Origin: CALBPI01 sp038531945
Lineage (GTDB): Bacteria > Pseudomonadota > Gammaproteobacteria > Steroidobacterales > Woeseiaceae
DNA length: 64,000 nucleotides
Assembly: GCA_038531945.1 (NCBI GenBank)
Contig: JBCBBH010000001.1
Location: 620,001-684,000, forward strand
Direction of reading: 5' to 3'
The position numbers were made by a program, and so were the translations under genes. The notes under the pieces were generated by a model. It worked only from the letters and a program-made list of their open reading frames with translations. It was not told the origin of the DNA and did not search any database. Below, piece after piece: positions 34,869 through 43,500 of the stretch; the first letter of the stretch is position 1; each line of letters begins with the position of its first letter.

Positions 34869-37040
34869 TTGCTGTCGCGTATGACCCTCAGCGAAAAAGT
34901 CGGTCAATTGGTGCAGTCAGACGCAAGCTGGGGCTATCCGCCTGACTACCTTGGAGATCGACTGCGCGCAGGCGGCATTGGCTCAGTGCTGAACCTTGCC
35001 AACCGGGACTTAGTGAATGCTCTGCAGCGAATCGCGGTTGAGGAAAGCCGGCTCGGTATACCGTTGTTGGTGGGCCGCGACGTGATTCATGGATTTCGTC
35101 ATGTCATGCCGATTCCGCTGGGTCAGGCCGCCAGCTGGGATGTTGCGCTGGTCGAGCGGGCGGCTCGATGCGCAGCGACCGAGGCCGCGCGCGTTGGGAT
35201 CAACTGGACCTTCGCGCCCATGATCGATATCGCGCGAGATGCCCGTTGGGGACGGATCGCAGAGAGTCCGGGCGAGGATCCGACCCTCGCCGGTGCGATG
35301 GCTCGGGCGATGGTTCGCGGCTTCCAAACCGACGATCTCGCCGCGCCGGATGCCATTGCAGCATGTGCGAAGCATTTTGCCGCCTACGGTGCGGTGGACG
35401 GCGGTCGCGACTACGCGACGACCAATGTGCCCCGCAACGAACTCAGAAATGTTTACCTGCCGCCGTTCAAAGCGGCAGTCGACGCCGGGGTGGCGTCGGT
35501 TATGACATCGTTTAGCGATATAGATGGTGTACCGGCCACCGCCAATGACTTTCTGTTGCGCGATGTGTTGCGCGACGAATGGCAGTTCGATGGTTTGGTC
35601 GTCAGTGATTGGGATTCCGTGTCGCAACTATCGATTCACGGCTTGACCGCCGATGACCGCGACGCCGCACGAGCGGCGATCGGCGCAGGTGTCGATATGG
35701 AGATGAATGGACCGTGCTACTCCGCCCATCTCGTCGACTTGGTCGAAAAAGGACAGGTGGCAGAGTCGGTAATCGACAAAGCAGTGGTCAATGTTTTGCG
35801 GTTGAAGTTTCGTTTGGGACTGTTTGATCGACCTTTCGTTGACGACGACCTGCATCCGGCGTTCGATGAGATCCATGCTCGGAATGTCGCCCGGAAACTG
35901 GCTCGCAACAGCATCGTATTGTTGAAGAACGATCGGAAGGCTCTACCAATTCGAGTTGAAGCGTTGTCCCGGGTCGCACTGCTCGGGCCACTTGCGCATG
36001 CACCCTACCAACAGTTGGGAACCTGGGTTTTCGATGGCGACCCGGAGTTGAGCGTCACGCTCCTCGATGCACTCAAGTCCGCGCTACCAGAATCCGTGTC
36101 GCTCGATTATCACCGGGTGATGCAGCACTCGCGCTCGCACGCGATGCCGGACCTAAATGCGGCTCTGGAGGATGCGGGCCGCGCCGATGTTGTGGTCCTC
36201 GGCTTGGGTGAAGAATCCATCCTGTCAGGGGAGGCACACTGCCGTGCGAACATCGACCTGCCAGGCGCCCAGAATGAGCTGGTGCGTGCTGTGCGCGCCA
36301 TGGGCAAACCCGTGATCGGTGTTGTTTTGGCGGGCCGGCCGCTGACGCTGGACAGTGTTATCGATGAGTTTGATGCACTGCTCTACGCGTGGCACCCGGG
36401 AATCGAAACCGGACCGGCGTTGGTCGACCTGTTGCTCGGCAAAACCTCGCCGTCTGGCAAACTGCCGGTTAGCTTTCCGAAAGTTGTTGGCCAGATTCCG
36501 ATCCACTACAACCATAAGCGCGGTGGTAAACCGCCGAGCCCGGATCAGGTTGCGCACATCGATGAGCTGGACACTCGTGCGCCACAAACCTCCGTTGGGA
36601 TGACGAGCTATTACCTGGACGCGGGCTTTGAACCCCTGTTTCCCTTCGGTTTCGGGCTGTCGTACGGTGAGTTTCACTATCATGACCTGCAGCTCGCTCG
36701 TGATCGCCTGGCACCAAATGAGGCGCTGCAACTCTCGGTCGAGCTCACCAATCAAGGTGAATATGATGCCGAAGAGGTTGTACAGGTCTACGTTCGCGAT
36801 TTGGTTGGCTCGGTGACCCGTCCGGTCCGGGAGTTGAAAGCTTTTCAGCGAGTCCACGTCTCGGCCGCATCGACATGCACAGTAGCGTTCGAGATTCCCG
36901 TAAGCGATCTGGGGTTCTACGGTCGCGACGACCGGTGGTCGATTGAACCGGGTGCCTTCCAAATCTGGGTCGGCGGTGACTCCAACGCTGCGCTTTCTGC
37001 AAATTTTGAAATAACAGAGCCCCAGGCGGGTGACCTATGA
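34869..37040 (+). CDS. GH3 beta-glucosidase, apparently cytoplasmic
   Basis: A 723-residue exo-acting enzyme that releases glucose from beta-glucan oligosaccharides. The (beta/alpha)8 domain starts at MTLSEKVGQL; the nucleophile is Asp247 in VVSDWDSV; KHFAAYG (about 180) is a typical GH3 substrate-binding motif. The C-terminal alpha/beta sandwich and fibronectin-III-like domain (about 600-715) are present. No signal peptide is visible, even if the frame is read upstream. No ATG precedes the conserved core, so I start at TTG 34869, which has GAGAG 8 bp upstream. The frame stays open to 34770, and GH3 proteins normally align a little before this start, so the N-terminus is uncertain. Its TGA overlaps the GH17 ATG. 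Confidence 0.9.
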   Translation: MLSRMTLSEKVGQLVQSDASWGYPPDYLGDRLRAGGIGSVLNLANRDLVNALQRIAVEESRLGIPLLVGRDVIHGFRHVMPIPLGQAASWDVALVERAARCAATEAARVGINWTFAPMIDIARDARWGRIAESPGEDPTLAGAMARAMVRGFQTDDLAAPDAIAACAKHFAAYGAVDGGRDYATTNVPRNELRNVYLPPFKAAVDAGVASVMTSFSDIDGVPATANDFLLRDVLRDEWQFDGLVVSDWDSVSQLSIHGLTADDRDAARAAIGAGVDMEMNGPCYSAHLVDLVEKGQVAESVIDKAVVNVLRLKFRLGLFDRPFVDDDLHPAFDEIHARNVARKLARNSIVLLKNDRKALPIRVEALSRVALLGPLAHAPYQQLGTWVFDGDPELSVTLLDALKSALPESVSLDYHRVMQHSRSHAMPDLNAALEDAGRADVVVLGLGEESILSGEAHCRANIDLPGAQNELVRAVRAMGKPVIGVVLAGRPLTLDSVIDEFDALLYAWHPGIETGPALVDLLLGKTSPSGKLPVSFPKVVGQIPIHYNHKRGGKPPSPDQVAHIDELDTRAPQTSVGMTSYYLDAGFEPLFPFGFGLSYGEFHYHDLQLARDRLAPNEALQLSVELTNQGEYDAEEVVQVYVRDLVGSVTRPVRELKAFQRVHVSAASTCTVAFEIPVSDLGFYGRDDRWSIEPGAFQIWVGGDSNAALSANFEITEPQAGDL

Positions 37041-38089
37041 GATCACGAGGAGGGCAAGGTGTGATTCAACGAGCCATTGTATTGTTGGTGATATCGCTAG
37101 CGTGTGCGTGCACCAGAGAATCAAGTCAGGAACCGAAAAGCGATACCGTCATGCTGCAACAAACCCCCGCTGATCTCGTTCAGAGCACTGTCATGGCTGT
37201 GGCGTATTCCGGATTCCGCGAAGGGCAGCATCCCGATCGAGGTCAGGGCGCCAGCAACCCGACTCGCGAGGAGATTCTTGAAGACTTGAACATTCTTGTC
37301 GCGACCGATTTCCACCTCATTCGGTTGTACGATGCCGGCGAGAACTCGCGAACGACGCTCGAGCTGATTCACGAGCACGATTTACCGATCAAGGTTCTGC
37401 AGGGGATTTGGCTGAATGCCGAATTCTCCAACCACGAAGGGTGCCCCTGGCTTAACGAGCCGATTCCGGAGGATGAGTTGGCCGCCAACGTCATTGCGAA
37501 TGACGCTGACGTGGCGCGGGCCATCGGCCTCGCCAATGAATTCGATGATGTCATTGTGTCGGTGAACGTTGGAAACGAAGCATTGGTGGACTGGACCGAT
37601 CATATGGTCCCGCTGCAGTCGATGATCGAACACGTACGTACAGTACGTCAGGCGATTGAGCAGCCGGTGACGGTGGCAGAAAACTATGAGTGGTGGATCG
37701 CAAGTGGTGTGCCGCTCGCCAAAGAGCTGGACTTCGTCGGTGTGCATACCTACCCCGCCTGGGAGGGGAAACCGATAGACGAGGGCCTGAGCTATACGAT
37801 CGAAAATATGCAGCGAGTCCATGAAGCGTTGCCAGATTCGCCGCTCGCCATACTGGAAGCCGGTTGGGCGACGACGGCATCCGAGTTCGGCGATCGTGCA
37901 AGTGAGGCGAATCAGGCCCGCTATTTCGACGAGCTCATGACTTGGGCAACCGACGCCAATGTCACCGTGTTCTTTTTCGAGGCGTTCGACGAACCGTGGA
38001 AAGGCAACCCGGACAACATGGAAGGGGCTGAAAAGCACTGGGGGCTGTTCTTTGTCGATCGCACGCCCAAGGCTCGGTTTCGTCGTTAG
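37037..38089 (+). CDS. GH17 beta-1,3-glucanase lipoprotein
   Basis: A 350-residue enzyme of family GH17 (clan A TIM barrel), acting on beta-1,3-glucan. The acid/base is Glu181 in SVNVGNEAL and the nucleophile Glu274 in LAILEAGWAT. A short basic N-terminus and hydrophobic stretch end in SLACAC, a lipobox with Cys23 or Cys25, so it should be a lipid-anchored envelope protein. Its start overlaps the GH3 stop, and the LysR gene follows 9 bp after its stop. Pairing with the cytoplasmic GH17 at 52565 suggests one trims glucan in the envelope and the other works inside. Confidence 0.92.
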   Translation: MRSRGGQGVIQRAIVLLVISLACACTRESSQEPKSDTVMLQQTPADLVQSTVMAVAYSGFREGQHPDRGQGASNPTREEILEDLNILVATDFHLIRLYDAGENSRTTLELIHEHDLPIKVLQGIWLNAEFSNHEGCPWLNEPIPEDELAANVIANDADVARAIGLANEFDDVIVSVNVGNEALVDWTDHMVPLQSMIEHVRTVRQAIEQPVTVAENYEWWIASGVPLAKELDFVGVHTYPAWEGKPIDEGLSYTIENMQRVHEALPDSPLAILEAGWATTASEFGDRASEANQARYFDELMTWATDANVTVFFFEAFDEPWKGNPDNMEGAEKHWGLFFVDRTPKARFRR

Positions 38090-38098
38090 CTATCGACT

Positions 38099-38992
38099 GT
38101 GAGTAAACTAGCGACTACATCGCTTCGTGGGTTGCGGACGTTTTGTGTTGCTGCGCGCTACACCAGTTTCCGCGCCGCCGCAGAAGCACTGTACGTGACT
38201 CCATCCGCGGTCAGCCATCAGGTTCGCTCGTTGGAGGAACATCTCGGTATCGCGCTGTTCCACCGCACCAGCAGGGACATTTCGCTTACGGAGAATGGGC
38301 GTGCGCTTTACGAAGAGGTCGCACCGTTGATCGATCAGATCGACATGATTGTAAGTCACTATCGTTCAGGCACTCGACGAACAACAGTACGAATTTCGGT
38401 GCAGCCGTTTTTTGGCAGCGAGTATTTCGTTCCGCGACTCGCTGACTTCACCGCGCAGCACCCGGAAATTGATATCCAGGTGGGCACCAGCGATGAAGCC
38501 TCGGAGAAACATCCGGCCGACGCCGATCTGTCGGTAAGACTGTTTTCCTCGCCACCGACGGGTTATGCGCACAAACCTTTGTTTCCCCTTCGTCTGGTTG
38601 CCGCAGGCTCCCCGCAGTTCAAAAAATCGATCAAACGCAAGCGTGGCCAGATCATCGGTGATTTTCCTCTGATTGTTCATGAGACGTTGTCGAAAGCGTG
38701 GCCCATGTGGGCGGAGCAGACGGGCATGAATCTCTCAAATCCGCCGAAAATGACTCGCTTCGACTCCATGATCGCTGTTGTTCGGGCAGCACAAAGAGGC
38801 TTGGGCGCGGCGCTCGTACCGATGCCGATGGGCGAATTATGGTTTGAAGAGGGCAGTCTTGTTCGTCTGTTTGATGGCGAGCTTCTGATGGGTAGTGCGT
38901 ACTACTTGATATGGAAGCCGGACAACAAGGAGCGCGAGAGCGTGCGGTTCTTGCGGGAGTGGATACTGGGGACGTTCTCCGGAGATCGATGA
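38099..38992 (+). CDS. LysR-family (GcvA-like) transcriptional regulator
   Basis: A 297-residue regulator. The winged HTH (about 8-66; LRTFCVAARYTSFRAAAEAL then YVTPSAVSHQVRSLEEHLG) is of the GcvA type, and a periplasmic-binding-protein-like effector domain follows (about 93-295). It starts with GTG at 38099, 9 bp after the GH17 stop, so it should be in the GH3-GH17 operon. The effector is unknown; it may add sugar-dependent control on top of the LacI regulator. Confidence 0.9.
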   Translation: MSKLATTSLRGLRTFCVAARYTSFRAAAEALYVTPSAVSHQVRSLEEHLGIALFHRTSRDISLTENGRALYEEVAPLIDQIDMIVSHYRSGTRRTTVRISVQPFFGSEYFVPRLADFTAQHPEIDIQVGTSDEASEKHPADADLSVRLFSSPPTGYAHKPLFPLRLVAAGSPQFKKSIKRKRGQIIGDFPLIVHETLSKAWPMWAEQTGMNLSNPPKMTRFDSMIAVVRAAQRGLGAALVPMPMGELWFEEGSLVRLFDGELLMGSAYYLIWKPDNKERESVRFLREWILGTFSGDR

Positions 38993-39122
38993 ATTTTTCT
39001 CACGCCGAGACCGAGAAACATTCGTTTGTGGTCTGAACTTGACCGTCCTATCTTGACGCTGTCTTGAACACAACGGCGGCGCTTCTCCCCCCTTTTGCCG
39101 TCAGCGTATGGAGGACTGACAA

Positions 39123-39317
39123 ATGTTCGATAAAGCCAAACATCGTCGAGATGACTTCGCATTCAGCTTCCGCGGTTATCGGGCTATGGCAGGTGTCGTC
39201 GCACCGGTGATCGTCTCGGACGAAAGGTTCCGACTTGAGCGCAAAACCGACTCTGCGGATCACCATAATATTGCCACCTCACATAATTGGGTGCCCGCTG
39301 AACAAGCCGGCTGCTGA
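39123..39317 (+). CDS. Candidate small ORF of unknown function
   Basis: A possible 64-residue protein starting at an ATG with GGAGG 8 bp upstream (39110-39114). It is polar and basic, with no signal peptide, membrane helix or known motif. The strong ribosome site is the only positive evidence; the reverse strand is also open here, so it may be chance. Confidence 0.33.
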   Translation: MFDKAKHRRDDFAFSFRGYRAMAGVVAPVIVSDERFRLERKTDSADHHNIATSHNWVPAEQAGC

Positions 39318-39377
39318 CAGCCGCTTGCATTCGAAGACTATTTTGCGTTGTCGATTTGGTGTCCAGAAGATACCAAA

Positions 39378-39392
39378 TTGACAACGCTGTCA
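39378..39392. promoter_or_regulatory. LacI-type operator copy 2
   Basis: TTGACAACGCTGTCA, the same core as copies 1 and 3 with one change (G to A) left of centre. It lies 79 bp before the GH16 start, at the head of the 39472-51481 operon. Confidence 0.78.
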
Positions 39393-39471
39393 TCCTTTGT
39401 TACTTCTAACGCTGGAATAGCAACGCCACCAACCTGATCGGCGTTGCGTTTCGTGTTTGGGGGGACAATCC

Positions 39472-40422
39472 ATGACTTCGTCTTATTGCGCTATCGCGCG
39501 CAATTTTGCTGCCGTCGGTGCGGCGTTGTTTCTAGCGTCTTGCGGTGGCAGTGACCGTCCGGAGCCACTGAGTGAGGTTGACGTCGCGCCACCGTTGGCA
39601 GTGCCGCCGCAAAGCAACGTCAATATCGCCAATCCGACCCTAACGGTCGCCATGAACGAAGAAGTGTCGCCGGGCGAGCAGCTCACTCTCGTGTTCAGCG
39701 ATGAGTTTGATGGCAACGCACTCGACCCAGAAATGTGGTTTTTCGAAGAGGGCGATGGTAGCCAGTACGGCATTCCGGGCTGGGGCAATAACGAGCTTCA
39801 ATACTACCTTCCGGACAGCGCGCAGCTCGCCAACGGCATGTTGACGATCACCGCGCGCGAGCAGCGGCTGGGGACGTTCGAATACACCTCTGCTCGGATC
39901 AATACGCGAGACCGATTCGCGTTTCGGTACGGCCGAATCGAAGCCCGCATGCGATTGCCGGGTGGTCAGGGATTGTGGCCCGCGTTTTGGCTGCTGTCGC
40001 AGGACAGCCCCTACGGTACATGGGCGGCCAGCGGCGAGATCGACATCATGGAGGCGATCAATCTGGGTGGCTCCGGCGGCAATCAGGTGTTCGGCACGAT
40101 CCACTACGGCGCTGAGTTCCCAGGCAACCTTTCAACATCCGAAACCTACATCGTTCCATCCAACCCGCAAGAAGAATTTCATGTCTACGCGGTGGAGTGG
40201 GACGCTACCGAAATACGCTGGTACGTCGACGACATGATGTACGCAGCGATGAGCAACTGGAACTCCTCCAACGGTCCGTACCCGGCGCCGTTTGATCACG
40301 AGTTCTACATCATTTTCAACGTTGCCGTGGGCGGCAACTTCCCGGGCGCTCCGGCCGCGAACACTGTGTTCCCGGTCACGATGGATGTCGACTGGGTACG
40401 AGTCTATTCAGGAGAGCCCTGA
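39472..40422 (+). CDS. GH16 laminarinase-type lipoprotein
   Basis: A 316-residue endo-beta-1,3-glucanase of family GH16 (laminarinase-like). Lipobox LASC (Cys24) marks a lipoprotein, likely surface- or envelope-anchored. The beta-jelly-roll catalytic domain spans about 75-315. The active site is GEIDIME with nucleophile Glu189, Asp191 and acid/base Glu194. FSDEFDGNALDPEMW at the N-terminus and NVAVGGNFPG near the end are typical of the laminarinase group. The ATG at 39472 has a GGGGGGA ribosome site. First gene of the operator-led outer-envelope operon. Confidence 0.95.
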   Translation: MTSSYCAIARNFAAVGAALFLASCGGSDRPEPLSEVDVAPPLAVPPQSNVNIANPTLTVAMNEEVSPGEQLTLVFSDEFDGNALDPEMWFFEEGDGSQYGIPGWGNNELQYYLPDSAQLANGMLTITAREQRLGTFEYTSARINTRDRFAFRYGRIEARMRLPGGQGLWPAFWLLSQDSPYGTWAASGEIDIMEAINLGGSGGNQVFGTIHYGAEFPGNLSTSETYIVPSNPQEEFHVYAVEWDATEIRWYVDDMMYAAMSNWNSSNGPYPAPFDHEFYIIFNVAVGGNFPGAPAANTVFPVTMDVDWVRVYSGEP

Positions 40423-40550
40423 TCCGGAAAGAGCCGTAAGGCCAGTCAGGGGGGAGCGATTTGCTGCAGGCCTGGAGGGGGTTGCTCAAATCGAAAATAA
40501 CAACGACCGGGCCAGCGCCACGCGCTGGACATTTCATGGGACACGACAAC

Positions 40551-43500
40551 ATGTTTGTATCGAGAAGCCAACGCGCCGTTCGTGCGCTGACTGCAGTGCT
40601 GACTACTCTGGCGCTGGCCGGGTGCTTTGGCACCGGGGATGGTCCAGAGCAGATCGCCGGAACGCCGGCGCCGCCACCACCGCCATTGCCGCCGGGTTTC
40701 TGCGACGCCATCAATTTTGAAGATGCGTGTGATCCGGTCGGGATTGCGAACTTCGCAGGCGGTGCCACGACGCTCGTACAGAACCCCAATGCGAGCGGCA
40801 TCAATACGAGCGAGCAAGTTGCACAGATGCAGAAGTTCACCGATCAACCGTTCGGTGGTACTACGCTGGCGACGCCGAGCGGTATCGATTTCTCCGCAGG
40901 TGAAGCCTTCACAATGAAGGTGCTCTCGCCGCGGCAGGTACCCGTCCTGTTTAAATTCGAAGGTTTGGATCGCGAGCGCTCGCTCGATCACTCCGGCAGC
41001 AACACCTGGGAACAACTCTGTTTCGATTTTTCCAATGACACGGCCGGCAATCCAGTAACCGGAATCACAGTGATCTTCGATCTCGGCGTTCAAGGTGACG
41101 CCGAAAACGATCCCAACAACTGGACGTTCTTCTACGACGACATCGAGCAAGTAGAAAGTTGCGCAGGTGTCCCTCAAGGCACAACGTTGCCTGTCGACTT
41201 CGAGGACGATGCCGCGACCTATAATTTCGGCGCCGACGCGGGCTTTGGCGGCGGTGCATCCTCGGTCATCGCGAACCCGCAATCCAACACGATCAACACC
41301 AGCGCCCAAGTGGCTCAAATGCAGAAGTTCATGGGTGAGGTGTTTGGCGGTAGCACACTGAGCCTCGCAGAGAACGTGGACTTCTCGAACGGTGAATCGG
41401 TTCGAGTGAAAGTCTGGTCGCAGCGCGAAGTCCCGGTTCTGTTCAAATTTGAAGGGCTCGATCAGGAGCGTTCCGTCACCCACACCGGCGGCAGTGAGTG
41501 GCAAGACCTGTGCTTTGACTTTACCGGATCTACATCGGGCCCAGCGAGCAATGCGCTGACGTTCATTTTCGACCTCGGCGTGGCCGGCGATGCAATGAAC
41601 GATCCGGATAACTGGACGTTCTTGTATGACGACATTCGTCAGGTGGCGGACTGCTCGACCGGAGGTGGCGGTGGTGGCTCCTCCGCATTACCAACTCTCG
41701 ACTTCGAAGGCGGCGCAGGCGGTGCGGACTTCACCTGGAATGTGTTCGAGAACGGTGACAACCCGGGCTTAGCATTTATTGCCAATCCCGACGCGTCGGG
41801 AATCAACACCTCTGCGACGGTAGCCGAGTTTACAGCGCGCGATGCAGGACAGGATTTTGCGGGAACGATTACTAACGACCTGCCGACATTTACGTTGGAT
41901 GCGTCCAACGCGGTCGTCAAGGTGATGGTCTGGAAATCGGTCATCAGTCCGGTCGGCATTAAATTTGAAGATGCATCGCAAGGGTCGACCGGCGATATTC
42001 AGGTCTCCAACACCGTAACGAATCAGTGGGAAGAGCTAACGTTCGACTTTACGGATGTGATTGGGAATCCGGTCAACACTGACATCACCGGGTTTGTAGT
42101 TTTCCCTGACTTCGCGCCACGTGATCAGGACAACATTGTCTACATCGACAACATCACATTCGGCGACGGCTCTGGGTCCGGCGGCGGTGGTGGTGGCGGG
42201 GGCGGCATGTCCGCGCCGGTCACAACGGACTTCGAGTCAGGCGACTTCACGTTTAGTGATTTCGGCGGTGGCGTCGGCAGCATTCAGGCGAACCCGGATA
42301 CCTCCGGCATCAACCCAAGCGCGAATGCCGCGCGGGTTCAGAAGTTTGCTGGTGAGGTCTTCGGTGGCACGACACTCGCACTCCCGGGCGACGTCGACTT
42401 CACGAATGGCGAGGCCTACAACATCAAGGTCTATGCAACGCGGATGGTCGATGTCCTGTTCAAGCTCGAGGGTTTGAACCAGGAGAGAACCGTGACGCAT
42501 GGTGGTAGCGGATGGGAAACGCTGTGCTTCGATTTCACCGGTGCGACGAGCGGCAACCCTGCCACAGACTTCACGTTTATCTTCGACAATGGTACTGCGG
42601 GTGACGCAGCGGGCGATCCTGACAGCTGGACGTTCTTCGTCGACGATATCGAACAAACCGCCAGCTGTGGTGGTGGCGGTGGTGGTGCCGCTGGCGTCTC
42701 CATCGACTTTGAAGCAGACCCAATGACCTATGACTTTGGGCCGGATGGCGGGTTCGGCGGCGGCGCGTCGTCAGTCATTGCGAACCCGCAAACGACGGGC
42801 AACGACAGTGCGCAGGTAGCTCGAATGCAGAAGTTTGCGGCTGAACCGTTCGGCGGCAGCACGCTGGCTTTGGATGCTGCGATCGACTTTGCCGAGGGTA
42901 CGGCTTTCACGATGAACGTCTGGTCTACCCGGGAAGTGCCCGTGCTCTTCAAACTTGAGGGACTGGACCGCGAACGCACCGTCAATCACACCGGTGGGAG
43001 TGAGTGGCAGACGCTGTGTTTTGATTTCACGGGCGACACGACCGGCGATCCCTCAAGTGCAATTACGTTTATCTTCGAGAACGGAGTGAACGGCGATGCG
43101 ACGAACGACCCGGACAATTGGACGTTCTACTTCGATGACATCACGCAGGTCTCCGATTGCGGTGTGCCGGCTGCGAGCTTCCCGATCGACTTCGAGGCGG
43201 ATCCGGCATCGTATGACTTCGGACCAGATGCCGGCTTTGGCGGTGGTGCTTCGACCGTCATTGCGAATCCGCAGACGACGGGCAACGACAGCGCGCAAGT
43301 AGCACGCATGCAAAAATTCATGGCCGAAACGTTCGGCGGCAGCACACTGGTATTGGACGGCAATGTCGATTTCTCTTCTGGTGAAGCGTTCACGATGAAC
43401 GTCTGGTCAACGCGTAGTGTTCCGGTTCTCTTCAAGTTCGAGGGACTGGATCGTGAGCGCATGCTGACTCACACCGGTGGCAGCGAGTGGCAGCAACTGT

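Larger units (their letters stand above)
38993..39471. other. 479-bp gap before the GH16 operon
   Basis: It holds one candidate small ORF (39123-39317) with a good ribosome site and one copy of the LacI-type operator (39378-39392), 79 bp before the GH16 start. No other gene or RNA is recognised. Confidence 0.6.

Noticed and set aside
40446..41504. 352-codon antisense ORF opposite the modular lipoprotein
   Set aside because: It is antisense to conserved A modules, and similar antisense frames recur at each module, as expected of a shadow.
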